64,000 nt of DNA, from the NCBI GenBank assembly GCA_024362935.1, contig JANCRA010000018.1, positions 1,426,001-1,490,000 on the forward strand, read 5' to 3'. Position numbers and translations under genes: made by a program. Positions 13,101-26,600 of the stretch are shown here, piece after piece. The DNA is from Setophaga petechia. Taxonomy: Eukaryota; Chordata; Aves; Passeriformes; Parulidae. A model generated the notes under the pieces. That model searched no databases, was not told the DNA's origin, and saw nothing but the letters and a program-made list of their open reading frames with translations. The first letter of the stretch is position 1, and the number at the start of each line of letters is the position of its first letter.

Positions 13101-16100
13101 TGGGACTTACAGGGACAAAGGAGGTATAAAATGTAAATAAAGTCACTTCAGAAAGAGGCACAATTACATCTCTGCTAGCAGTGGCAAGTATTCTTGGATT
13201 GACTTTCAGTTACAAACAAGAAGAGGCAAACCTTTTTTCCCAGGTTTATACCAGTCTTAGAATTAAAAATTAAAGACTGACTCAACAACCTCTGACACTG
13301 GACAGGCTTTTAAGTGCTGGGTTTTTTGCTATTTCTGTGACCCAGACAGAAACACACAGCAGATATGAACAGATTTCAGAGAGAGGCCTCAGAAAATCAT
13401 CAATAAAATGGAACTTCTAGGAGGCAGAAGATGCACAAACGACCTGTGAGCAAGAACAGAGAAAATGCCTCTCTCACACCACACAAAGCCAAACACCCAA
13501 TTTAACAGGGGCAGCCAGACACAGATAAATTTACCCTTCAGCTTGGAGATCTCCTGCTCCTTTTCCTGCTGCAGCTGTAGGTATCTCTCCTTGTGATCAC
13601 TGAATGTCCTGCTGAACTCCTCTCCCTGTCTTCGGTGATCTTCCTCAAGGTCAGCGTGCTGTTTCTTCAGCTCTTCGTGTTGACTCTGCAAACACCAAGT
13701 TGGGACACTGGAACAGCTCTGTATCTGCAGATCTGGCTAATATTGTCTTTGGCAATTTGTTTAGTAAGTGCAGATGAATAGGAAGCATTCATAACAGGAA
13801 GGTTATTATTCAAAGCATGCACATTGCAGCTCCTTCCAAACACAAAATGATCTCTGTGATGAGCAGGCTTCTCTTCCAGAGCTGTGTCACCTCACCCCAG
13901 AGCTGCACTGTCCCCCTGGGAGCTGCTGAATGTGGCTCAGAAAATCCCTACGTGCCAAACTACAAGAGAGCTGATAAGTCAGCCTTCCCTACAAGTAATT
14001 GCATCTGATAAGATTAAATTACCCACTGGAAAGCCTGACTAGGAAAAACTGCAGGAAACCAGATTTTAATAGTCAGAGGAAGATTGTCCACACCCTGGCA
14101 CTCTGCAGTGATGCCAGAAGCCAGCAGGCTGTGTCCCCCCAGCATAAGCAGTTGCACAGGTGCTCTGCTGCCCCAGTCACCCACCTTCAGCATCTGGTGC
14201 TGCACGCTCAGGGCGCTGTATCTGCTGTTGGAGTCTTGCTGGAAAACAAAAGCACTCCTGTGAAACCCCCTGACACCCCCTGAGCTCTGCACACGCAGCT
14301 TTGGGGAGTCACCAGCCAAGGGATGCAGCTCCCCAGGACACAAATCCATCCCTCCTCTGGTTTGGAGCTCCCCAAGACACAAATCCATCCCCACCCCTGG
14401 TTTGGAGCTCCCCAGGACACAAATCCATCCCTCCTCTGGTTTGGAGCTCCCCAGGACACAAATCCATCCCTCCCCTGGTTTTCCAGCTCCCCAGGACACA
14501 AAGCCATCCCCTGCCCTGGTTTGGAGCTCCCCAGGACACAAATCCATCCCTCCCCTGGTTTGGAGCTCCCCAGGACACAAATCCATCCCTCCCCCCTGGT
14601 TTGGAGCTCCCCAGGACACAAATCCATCCCTCCTCTGGTTTTGGAGCTCCCCAGGACACAAATCCATCCCTCCCCTGGTTTGGAGCTCCCCAGGACACAA
14701 ATCCATCCCTCCCCTGGTTTGGAGCTCCCCAGGACACAAATCCATCTCTCCCCTGGTTTTGGAGCAGAGCAAGCTCCCCCACTCTGCATCTACTGCAGCA
14801 ACAACCCATTTTAACTCCTGTTCCTCAGCTCCCAAACTGCTCCCCAGCTTCAACATGAAATAGCCATAAAATCCTAATTTACTTGCTTTATAAAGAGTTC
14901 TTTACAGGTTTCTGGGTCCTCTGCCAGATAGAGCTTTCCTTCTGGCACTTGGTATATAAAACAAAGTTTCTTGATGTCTTTATGCTTTCCAGTTCAAAGC
15001 CCATGTGTTAGAAAGCTGTCACTGTTATTTTCCCTGGGGGCTAAGCTACAAAAAGATTTCTAACACCTTCTTATTCCCCTTTCCCCTTAAATAAAACAAC
15101 ATTACGTTTGAACTACCATAATATAAACAGGGGATTATTTTCTAAATTAATTTTCTGGAGAGGTATTAGTATCTCCCACTATAGCTCAAATAATTAGGAA
15201 TTGGAGAGCACTTATGAATGCAGAGTAGAACTGGGATAAGTGAGAGCTCTTTCAATTAGTATTTTGCAAGATCTCTTCCTTTGAACAGCCATAATTGCAA
15301 AGTATTTCCTTTTCCTTGCAACTCAAATAGCATCAGCTATTAAAAACTTGTTCTAGGCATGATGACTTACCCTTCCTTTATTTAGTGTTTCCTGTGCTTC
15401 TAGTTTATAAACAAGAAAATCTGCAACATAAAAGGGAAAGTAATGATGAAAAAAAAAGGCCAGGAAGATGAGAATCTGTGCTTGAATAACTCCACTGTTG
15501 AGTACATAAATTCTCTTCAAGAGCTGAATATTCATGCAAAAACAATTTTCAAAGGATCTTAAAAAAAAAAAAGAAAAATGAAAACAACCTATGGAGAATT
15601 TTACAAAATGAGCAAATTCTTAAAATGCACAAACTTTAGAAAGTTTCATAAAATAGTTTCCCTTGAAGTGTTCACACCATAGTGAGAGATGCAGAGCTCA
15701 GGCTCAATATACAGAAGGGTAATTAAATCTGACACATGAACTCTCCCAGCAGAGACCCAAGAGAACCATTCAAAAGGAAAAGGGCATTTATAAACTGTGT
15801 ATTCTTGGAAATAATAAAACATTTCCTCATTTCTTTCTTGACCTCTCTCTGTTTCCAGGGTTGGAAAAGGTGCCTCCCCTCGGGCAGCAGCAGCAGCAGG
15901 GCCATTCCACACTAGATGGCACCAGAAACCCACCGAGACCGGCACGGTGAGAACCATTGCTCACTCCTTGCCAGCTCTGCCAAAGTCATATTTTGAATTC
16001 AGCAGCTGAGCCCTCAGTTTTAGGAAGAACAGAGGCTCTGCCCTGAAAATAGCAATGAATTTATAGGCTGAGGAAACTCGGAGGATTGGATCCTGCTGAA

Positions 16101-19100
16101 CTTCCACAGAGGGCACACAGAGGTGTAAGAAATGCAATTTGTGTTTGCCTCACCCACACCTAGAATTTAGTTATAATCAGGAAAAGGTGTATAAGCATGT
16201 GCTCACCCTAAAGCACGTGTAAAAGTACTGATTCACGTTTAGTTCCCAGTTGATGGAATGCAGGAAAAGATCCCAAGGTTTTGGTACAAGTTTTGAATTT
16301 TTGGCATACCAGGACAGGATTTACACATGCCCGTACCCCACATACATGTTGGGGGTTTTATGTACATGGATGCAAATATATTCTCTATGTTTACTACTTC
16401 ATATTGCAGTCAGCTGTAAATAGTATTAAAGAGTAATAAGAGTAAGCTGTAAATAGTATTAAAATGCTTTTTAAAAGATCTGATTAAAAAAGATTAAATA
16501 AAAAAGAACTACTACAAAGAGCAGCACAGCTCGCCAAGTGGATCCTAATATATTGCTTATAAATTACCCAACTGATTTAAAATTGAAGAAAAGCCATTTG
16601 AAATTACTTTCTACTATAATCAAGTTAAATGTCAAAGTGAAAAGTACATTTTTACCTTCCTTTGCTTTCTTATGTTCCAGCCTTTCCTTCTGCAGTGACT
16701 TTTCTAATCTTGACCGGTGCTCATACACAACTGAAAAGGGAAATTTTGTTCACAATTCATTTCAAAAGTAACAAACACAAACCTCACCATCCACCCCAAC
16801 ACACCCAGGGAGTGCTGGCACAGAATGCACCAGGAAAATACAAGTGGAATGAGGTCATGGGATAAAGGGCTGTTTGTAACCCTTGTGACAGTAACTTTTT
16901 CCCTTTTGGCTCCTTTTATCGATCCTGGGTTATTTGGGTTATTTGCATGGCTAACACAGAATGTGATAACCAGGTGAGGGATTTGTTTGTGCAGGCAGCC
17001 AGCTGTGGTGGAGCTACCAAAGGCTCTTTGCTTCTCAGGAATGCAGGGACATTTTCCACATTTCCATCCTCCCCTGCCTTGTTTGCACACAGACAAGGAA
17101 ATAAGACAGGGCAGCTCTGCTGCAGAGGAATTGCTGGCAGCACACAAAGTGTCCCAAGGAGGGAAGGGAGATGCCCAGGGGCAGGACAGCTCCTGGAGGT
17201 GCAGCAGGGCACTGCTGCCTAAGCTGAGCCATGGAAACCTGGGAGCCACTCTAAATTCTTCAAAAATGGGAATACAGTATTCCTGGCACTGCCTCCCTGC
17301 AAAAATGACTCCTAAGGACTGTCCGTGCTTGGTTCACAGACACCATCCCAAAATGGGGTTTACATTCATGACTTTTTTGGTTGTAGCCAGGTGTGTTTAG
17401 GACATCCAATGTCCTCTGGCACAAAGTTCCCCACTGGCTGCCAGTAAAGCAGGATTTCATTCAGGCTGTGCTTTGGACATGGAGTTGGGATGTGGCACAT
17501 CAGTCCCTATTTACCCTTTCCTCACCTCTCATTATCTGAAACAGCCAAGTTTGCAGCAAAGATATCAATTAAAACACCTGGAAATTGCAATTATACGTGT
17601 TTAAATTCAGTTTAACACAAGTATCTTTCCCTGCCCAAATTACAGTTTGTATTCTTTTAATGAGTTATTAATTGGTAATAAAACAATGAGTGATTTCTCC
17701 ATCAAAACCAGGAAACTTATTTTCTGAGAATAAACCATTGATGAATGCAAGCCTTCAACAAGAAGCATCAAATAAAGATTTGTATCTTGGCAGCTACAGA
17801 AAACTCCTCTTGCACCTTAAAACATGTTCTTAATTCCACCAAGGTGCACTCTGCAGCCTTATCTCTAAGTGTTTGTGTTTTAGCTCTGAAGCTGGATTGC
17901 TAATCAATCCCTGGCACCTATCTCCACTTTGCTATTTATCTTCTAAAGTCAAGGGCATCAGTCAGGATGAGCCAATGCATCAACACCCTCTGGAAGGGAA
18001 CAAGCAGGAATGAATATTCAAAAAGTCACCAGCAGGCTTGGAGAAGGGGGAAAAAAAACCCAAAAGCACTACACAGCACTACAGTGATGGTTTTATTTCA
18101 GCCCTGAAGGTGGTGAATGCTGAATTATTGTGCAAAAGGAACAGTGGCAGCAGAGCAGCTCAGGAGAGCAATGAAAATCCATAATGGGCTTCCCCTCCCA
18201 TGCAATCAGGGTGGAACAGGGATTCTGGCAGACACACGAAACCACAAATGGATTTGGAGGGAACATTTTCCATTCCACCTCTCCATCTGCAAGTGCACCT
18301 TCCCCAGCTCCTGCTGCTGCTTTAACCAGTGTGTCTGTGGGGGGGGACCTTGCACAGCCAAGCCACCACAGGGCAGGAGAAAGGGGCACAGAAGGCAGGA
18401 TTTGGGCTTTAGGGACCTCTCAAAGCTCAGAGCATCCCTGCCGAGCTCTGGGCTTCACCCTGCACCTGCAGGGTCTGAACACAGGCACTGCAGCCCCTCC
18501 TCTACCTGCTGGGTAGCAATCCTTGAAACACTGGCCCAAAGCTGGAGAAGTCCTAAAACAACCCCTCAGGTGACTTTAAAAGGGCAAGGGAAAACCTCCT
18601 CCCTCACCTCTGCCCTCTGAGTTCAGTTACTGATTGGCCCAGCACGCTCCCCTCTGATAAAAGTCCATGAAGTGCAAAGCACTGAAGGTGTTGAGAAAAA
18701 ATAATTATTAACAAAGCACAGCTCCCATGTTTCCTCACTTGCTCCTTTGGGGAGTAGGTTGCAGGTCAGATTTTTAAATACATACTGGAGTTCATCTCCC
18801 CTAAATATGAATTATTTCCACCAGTTAGGAAACTTAACTTAAAACAGAGATTTCCTACTCTTTATCTAAGGGGCTTGTTACTACAGAAGGAATTTCTCCT
18901 TCTTCACTGCCAGCCTGGATATAAGATGTCTGAGCAAGAATCTGAAAGAAATAAATACACTGAAAAACAGGTTTTATAGAAAAGTCCACCCCAGTAGGGG
19001 GTGGAACCTGTATAAGGAATCTGACAAAATCCCATTGCTGGGATGCACAAATCATTTTTTCTGGGATTAGCTTTTAAGTTTGCATTGATCTGTGCACAAA

Positions 19101-22100
19101 TAACTGAACTTCATTTCTACATTATATTTAATAGAATGGTAAAAAAGGGGGGGAATTGTTGTCATTTAATGGCTAATAGGCAGTATTCCAAAGCTGGAAT
19201 TACTGCAAGTGTCAGCTTAATTCTTGAAATTACCTACAGAATGTAACCTACACTAATGAACAAAGACCCACAAACTCACAGGGCCCAGAAACTCAGCTGT
19301 TAACCTCAGAGATGAATAAAAGACCATTCACCTTCAACAAGGAAACACTGAAACTCCTGGAGAACACCCCAATAAAATCAAGTCCTCAAGGTTTTCCCCA
19401 TAAAGAGAAGGAAGTGAGGGAGCAGGGAGGTGTGGAATGCCCTGCACGTTGTTCCCAGATTGCACCACTTCCACCAGGGCTGAGCGTTAATTACAGCACA
19501 GGAGTCAGGGAGGTGATGAAATTGAGATTATTTAACAGTCAACGTTCCTTCTCTTATCTTTGCTCTGCCCCTCTAAGCAATAAGGCTGTTATTAAGCAAA
19601 AGAAGCCACTATGGTACATTTAAAAGAAAGCATTTTCTTGTATACATTATCAGCAATTTTGTGACTGTGTTACATTAATCATTTGGTCTGTCAGAAGGAT
19701 TATCCAGAGTCTAAATGCCACAGATCCCTGGAAAATTAAGATTACATTGAGATTTAAATATACATGATACAAGAAATTTAACTGATTTCAGCAAGAAATT
19801 TCAGCTTGTTACACAATTCTGAAATCTCTCTCTGAGCTTACAGTAGCATCTTTCACTTAAACCCAGCAGATTTCAGTAGTCTTGGCAACACTCAGTGTTG
19901 TTTTCCCTCACACTGTGGCAGAGTTGAACTGAGCCAGCAGCACGGGGTAAACCACCCTGGCACCTCTCTGGTGACACTGTGGAGGTCTGCAGAACACAAA
20001 TTTGCTATAAAAACAGTGAATTCCCCATTCTTGTCCCTGCAAATAGAACCATTTAAAATGTGAACCATGTAAAAGCCTTTCTGCTGAGAGTAAAGCATTT
20101 CCACGAGTCAAAGAGGAACCCCTTCAATATGGGGTGTAGGATAAATTCTCTGATCCAAAGACAATAATTAAAATTTTGACCTCAGATGACATTTCATGAC
20201 AGCTCTGACACATTCAGTGCTGGGAGGAGATATTATTGATGTAACAGGACCTGCTCCCCAAGCTTCCAGCCCTGTATTTCAACCAGTGAATCTCCTTTCA
20301 AACCAGATCCACTGATTTCACTACTGATAATCTTATCAGAACAGCTTATCAAGCTGCAGCAGCAGGATTCCCCACCACAGTACAAGCCATGCTGGCCTCA
20401 GGATCACAGCCTGAGCTCCATCTCTTTCACAGACTCAACTGAGGGTTCAGCAATAAATGGATATTCCAGTGACCCTGCAAATATCTTGGGAAAAATAGAA
20501 GTATTTCCACAATAAAGACAAGGAAATCTCTGTTTTAAGTACAGAGCAAGAAAACAACAATGCAAAAACCCATTTATTTATCATAGAATGGTTTGGCTTG
20601 GAAGGGACCTTGAAGCTCAGCTTGTTCCACCTCCCTGCCATGGGACACCTTCACTTCCATTAGATCAGGCTGCTCCAAGCCACAATATTTACAATATAAT
20701 ATATAAACATAATATAGAAACAATGCAATATATAAACAACATAATATACAAATTTAATGATTTATGTCCTTGAAGCTTTCTAGTTTGAATTTCCACAAAA
20801 AAGGACAGAAATAGAGACCAAGCTAAGGTGAAACTGATTGTGTGTGAGGCTGCACAGTGGAACATCCAGGTGGGATGGACTCCTCTCATTTTTCTCTCTG
20901 CACACCACAGCTGGCCCTGTGTGGACTATGAGAATTACCTTGACTTCCAAACAAACTCCTACACTTTGCAATTTACTCACATGATCAAGTAATGGTTTTG
21001 TCTAATTACAGCCAGTCATGTCAAATTCCTCCTGGAAAACCACATCACACACTGGCAGCTGTGCTTTTAAAAATGACCCCTGCTTTGACTGAATTCCTTA
21101 AGCATTTATTTTGTTCAGAGTAGTAATAATTTGAAAAGTTTGTATTTAATATCTGGATCTTTACATTCAGGGGATTTTTTAAGAGAAAGCAGAACATGCT
21201 GTCAGAGATCCTGCACCAAAAATGAGCTATGAATTAAAATAAACCTGTTCCTCTGACTTATTCAGTATTCCAGGAAGAATTTACAACTCAAAAGTTCCAC
21301 CAAGCAATTCTAGTTTTGCCTTCACTGAAATTAGTTCTGAAAAATGGGAAATGCTGGAGAATTTGGCACATTAATGCACCCCACACACTTGTACTGCTAA
21401 GAGATCATTGTGGCCTCTATTTGATTGAAAGGGTGACAGGAAAATTAATTTTTAAACTGGAGCAAACATCTACATTTAATAAAATCTTTTTACTGCAGCC
21501 TGCCTCACACATTGCCTTTCCTAGAAGTCAATAACACCTCTAGGAAACAACAGATGTAAGGTAAGTTGGGACAGAAGGAAGGATTTCTCATGTTTAAAGA
21601 GTAAACTGTAATAGCTGCTGCTAAAAATAAGTTGGAGAAGGGGTATTAAATGTGATTAAATATTTAATCCCTCACAGATAGGCTTCAGACCTGACTTTTA
21701 TCAGGAAGGAGATCATGTTTCCAGAAATGATTTCCAGTGCACTCCACAAAAGGTTTCTTCCAACCCTTGGTACCACAGGTGGGATCAGCATTGCTGCTTT
21801 CCTATACACCAGCAGATGATAAAGGATTTGGGCTTTCTTGGAGTGATGATGAATGCCAATAGTTCAAACTAAACCTGTGTAGTGATCTTAGTCTAAAATT
21901 AGCAGAAAACACACAAAAATTGATAAAAGCTGCAGGGACAACAGTTTTCTTCTCACATCACCTCTGAATCTCTGGGTCTGCTCAACCCTCAGCTCCAGGA
22001 AACAAGGGCCTGCTTTTTCTCTCAAAAAGTGTTTTATGCATTTTTTTCAATTTTATGAAGGTTTAGTGATTGTATCTACATGGTGTCAGGATGTACATAA

Positions 22101-23654
22101 ATATCTATATTCAGGTATTAGTAAAAAGTACAGCTTGGAGAAAAAAGCCCAACCTATAGATGCACAAACTGCTCCCAGAAATCAAGAGTATGACTTAGTG
22201 ATTCATTTTTTACTGAAAATGGCTTCGTTGAGTGTGGTGGTGGGGACAGGAGCAGGCTCCTTACTCTGCCCCCTGGGAGCTCAGGCAGACCATCCTCCTC
22301 TCATCATGTCTCTAATTAAGCCCTGGAAATGACTGACAAACTCTGGGATCTGAGTCACCTCAGGAAAATAAGATAGAAGCTAATTTCAGGTACTTTAAAA
22401 AGGGGGGGAAATGCAGAGGACAAGGTGGAACAATTGCAGGTTTTTTTATTGATTAATTAAAAATACAAAGTAGAAAATCTCAGGAGGTTTGGGTTGGGCT
22501 ACATGACCACAAAAAGATCAGAAGTGCATCCAGCTCACAAGACCCTTCCTTAAGCAAGGACAGCATCCAGACAGGTTGAATTCCTCAAGTGCTCACCTCA
22601 GGCTCTGACACGACTAGAAATTCACACCCCTGAATCCTGAAAATCCCAAGAAAAATCACCCAACAAAGGATTCAGCTTTAATTACTTGTTCTGTAGAGCT
22701 CATTTTTTTTCCAGTAATCTGATTTATTTAGCTTTCATCACCATCAAACCTCAAAGCAGCACCTGACTTTCAGCAGGGCAGATGAAATGCCTTTTTCCCT
22801 GCAAGGATCCCATTCCAAAAGGAGCAGAGTGAACTCTGTGAGCCACAAATTGCTGGCAATATCCTCAGCAGCACATCAGAGATGCTCTAATGGGCACTCA
22901 CGTCCCTGGGAGGGTGGAAACCTTACTCATAAGTTGCCCCACCCAAACTCTCAGGCTGACAAGCAAACAGCCCAGTGAGACCAGGAACGTGCTTGGAACA
23001 TCATTTTTAAGGCTCAGCAATTCAGCCAGGCAGGAATATGAGTGTCCAAGAAGCCACAGTGCAAACTCACCACCATCAACCCATCCTGCCTCCCTCCTGA
23101 AGTGTCCACTCAGCTCCACCACTGACAAGCTTTAGGAGGCTTAAACCACCAGCAGGAACAAATATTTGATATTTTGCATCAGGTTGTGTGATGCAGGCCT
23201 TATGTCAAAGTGGGGAGGGGGAGCACCAAAGGCCAGGGAACAAACCCAGCCCATGAACTCATTCTGCTCAAAATTCCTGCAGGCTGCCCTGGGATCCTCA
23301 GCCAGGCTCCAGCTGGGGTGCACAGGGAATGCTGCAGCTCTGGTTATCCAGGATTTCTCCTGGAATTGCTGTGTCCACAAGGAAAGAGCACTTGGGCATG
23401 GTTTACACATAAATATGGGCATGTGCTCAATTTACCTTTTAAGTCAGAATTCAGCTGCTGGACATGGAAATTCTGCTATGGACCTGGAAACAAACTTCCC
23501 TGAGTTCACTGATCTGAACAGAGCTCCAGCACCTTTTCTGTCCTTGGGTTATGAGCAAGAGCTGGATAATTCCAGATAACCCAAAATCTTGAGGGTGAGC
23601 TACAAAATAGACACATAGCTATCTAGTTTATACATACTTATATGTACATGCAAA

Positions 23655-23698
<44 letters not shown>

Positions 23699-26600
23699 GC
23701 ACATATATATAATAAATATATATTTTTATATCTATTAATTATATAAATATATATTTATTATCTAAAATAAATATATATTTATTATATATGTAATATAATA
23801 AATATACATCATAAATATATATAATATAATGCATATATATTTTTATATATATATATACACATTACACCACATACCTCTTCCATACTCAAATTCTGCACAA
23901 TTTCAAGTATTTAATTTTTTAAAAGTATTTAGAATATTAAACATCAATTGAAAATGTGAATGGAGGTAAAAAAAAAATGTGAATGGAGGTAAAAAAAAAC
24001 AGAGCCAGGTGCTCAGAGGAGGTTACAAACCAAAGCTTTCCATTTCAGGAAGCCAGGTAGCAGAATTTGGGATGCTGCACTTGCCATTTCAGGGGAAGTA
24101 CACACAGAATCAGCCTCTCCTCTTACAGTGCTACCAGGGAACTCCCAGGCAGCAGGAAAACACTGTCAAAGTGCTTCAGGGTTATGTGCAGCCTGAAAGT
24201 CACAGGAATGACAGGAATTCAGGATTCTGTGATCAGGAAGAGCAACCAACCACACAGGAGCTGCAGTAGCTGCAGCTCTACTTGTCTGTTGCATGTGAAA
24301 TATAAGTGAAAAATTAAAAGTAGTGCTGGTTCTTCCCAGCCCTGCCAACTTAAGGTACAAGTTTAAGGCACTGTAAAAAAGGGGTGCAATAGTGAAGTAC
24401 ACCCAGAACTCTGCGTGATGGCAGAGCAGCTTTGGCACCTGTGCAGTCTGCACACAGATATGACAAATATTAACCACTAAGGTGACACAGAACTGTGATC
24501 TAGGGCTGCAGTGCACTGTGCAATTCCACACTCATAAAGCCAGCACAGATCTGCCAACCCCCAGCAGGTCACCCCCTCAGGGAGCCTTCTCTGGGGACAG
24601 CTGGCACACCAGGCACAGAGCAAGCCACATTTGCTCTACAGCCACTGCCTTCTAGACTGCATCAGAAACCCCTGAGGAAATCCACACCTTGGCCACAGCA
24701 GGGAAAGCTCTCAAGGCCAGAGTCCCTGCAGGGCTGGCTGCCAGGACCACAGGACAGTTTCAGGCTGAACAAGAGATTGCACAAAGCCATCAGACTGACA
24801 GGAAGAGCAGAAAAAAATAAGGTAGTAAGAGGCACTAACTGTAGGCTGTTATTAGGATTAGGGATTAAAACAGATTAAACAGATTAAAATAGTACACAAG
24901 GGGTTACTTAACACCCAGAGGATGAGAAGACAGAAGCTGCAAGGGCTAAAAAGATGTCTGTCTGTAGATACTTTCATCCTGCAGCAGTCACAGGTACAAT
25001 CCTGCAGCTCTCAGTGTGGTTCTAAGAACTGAAGCCTGTTCCTGTATGGCCAATAGTTCAAGATTTAGACTGACACAGTTTTAAAGGAGGCAAAAAGCAT
25101 CAAGTTTTGCTTTTATCACTTTAAGAAGTACTAAGTAAGATTATCTCCATGTTTCAAATGTATATAGTGCTCAGAGAATGAGACTTTAAAATAATCAGCT
25201 TACTGGGAAGATCAGCTTCTCTATGAAAGACTTTATAGATAACAATGACTTCAGGTTTTCCCAGCAGTCAAAAAATTTCGTGTCATCTCTGAATTTTGCC
25301 CCTGGTACTCCCTTTGTGGATTACAAAAGCAGCCCTACTTTCTCCATGCCCAGCAGAACTTTGTTAGAGAAAAATACCAAAGTTTGATATTCTTCTACAA
25401 AATCTTCTGCAATCTGATCCTCTAAAGGGGTTAAGTTTAAGATCCCAGCCTCTCTAACCCAATTATTGTACTTTCCAGGTCTGCCACCCTTCCCTTGGTA
25501 CCCTGGGCTCATTCCAAGGGGCACAAACACTTCTCAGCAGAGTGGCTGAAGCTGTGAACACCAGGAGAGCAGAAACCCCAAACCCACAGCCATGTGCAGC
25601 TCTCTTCAGATCAGGTGTGTGTGTGAAATGATTGTGAGACTCCTCCTGCCCCACTGCCCAGTGATCTGTGCATTCTGCCTTGGTATTCTCCCACATATTC
25701 CCACGAGACTGAACCTCCTTCAGGTGTTGCTGTGTTTGAGCAAAACAAGGCAATGAAAAAGATAAAAATCTAAGACAGCTGGCTTTTCATGGAAAAACAG
25801 AAAGAACAGCTCATTCGGGCATAAAGAACTGGCAAGTACCAAAAAGAAGGTTGTTATTACCTACATTTTTGAAAAAACCCATAAAAACATGAAAAACAGT
25901 AGAGAGGACAGCAGGAAGTGAAGGGAGCTGCACTCTGAGCTACAGCTGAGGATCCTGATTCAGATTTTGGGCAGACCAAAGGCATTCAGGTCCTGAACTG
26001 CCACTGTGTCCATAAACTCAGGAGTGCCCATGAACCTCAGGCATTTCACAAATGGACTCAAGTTTCACTCACAAGCCCTGACAGGGGAGCTCCCAAGCTC
26101 CTTTGTGTGCAATCAGAAAAGGAACTGCCTTTGTAGGCCCCAGCAGTCACAACAAAACCCTACACAGAGTCAGACACCAGGTGATACTTCACTGCCCTCC
26201 AACAGATTCACTCCAGACAGACTTCCGGGGGCACAGCCAGCCTGCCACCACACAGCCTCAGCATCCTCAAAAACACCACTTCCAGAGGTTTCCTTTTTAT
26301 TTTTGTAGTTTACATATAAACCTATAAAAACCTCCTGATGAAAAGGTTGTTCAGGAAACAGAAGTCCAAGGAATCCTTTTCTGCTCAGCTTCAGTGTCTT
26401 ATCCAGTCACCCAGGAGAGCTGTGAACACCTGTGGCTGCAGCACCATCCCTTCCTTTAATGGTTTCTCTTTAAAATATTTCAGGGTGCTTCCATCATATT
26501 TCAGGCCCCAAAGTTATCTCTAGTCCAGGATCTATAGAGAAACTGGTTATGCTGCATGGAAAAGATAAGCTGCATTACTTTACCAATGCAATACTTTAAT

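Larger units (their letters stand above)
7601..16655 (-). other. GOLIM4 introns 2-8 (non-coding content)
   Basis: Intron 8 (7601-9110) is mostly filled by a tandem repeat. Intron 7 (9282-11670) holds one CR1 fragment. Intron 3 (14239-15370) holds a minisatellite. Introns 2, 4, 5 and 6 contain only unique sequence as far as I can see. I recognise no nested gene or structural RNA. Confidence 0.65.

Noticed and set aside
14014..14863. Repeat-protein ORFs of 153-280 aa on both strands.
   Set aside because: They are products of the 39-bp minisatellite in GOLIM4 intron 3. The only real coding part is exon 4 (14185-14238).
18117..18620. Plus-strand 167-aa ORF in GOLIM4 intron 1.
   Set aside because: It has mixed composition with no recognisable motif, and overlapping ORFs of similar length occur in other frames. 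It is consistent with chance in moderately GC-rich intron sequence.
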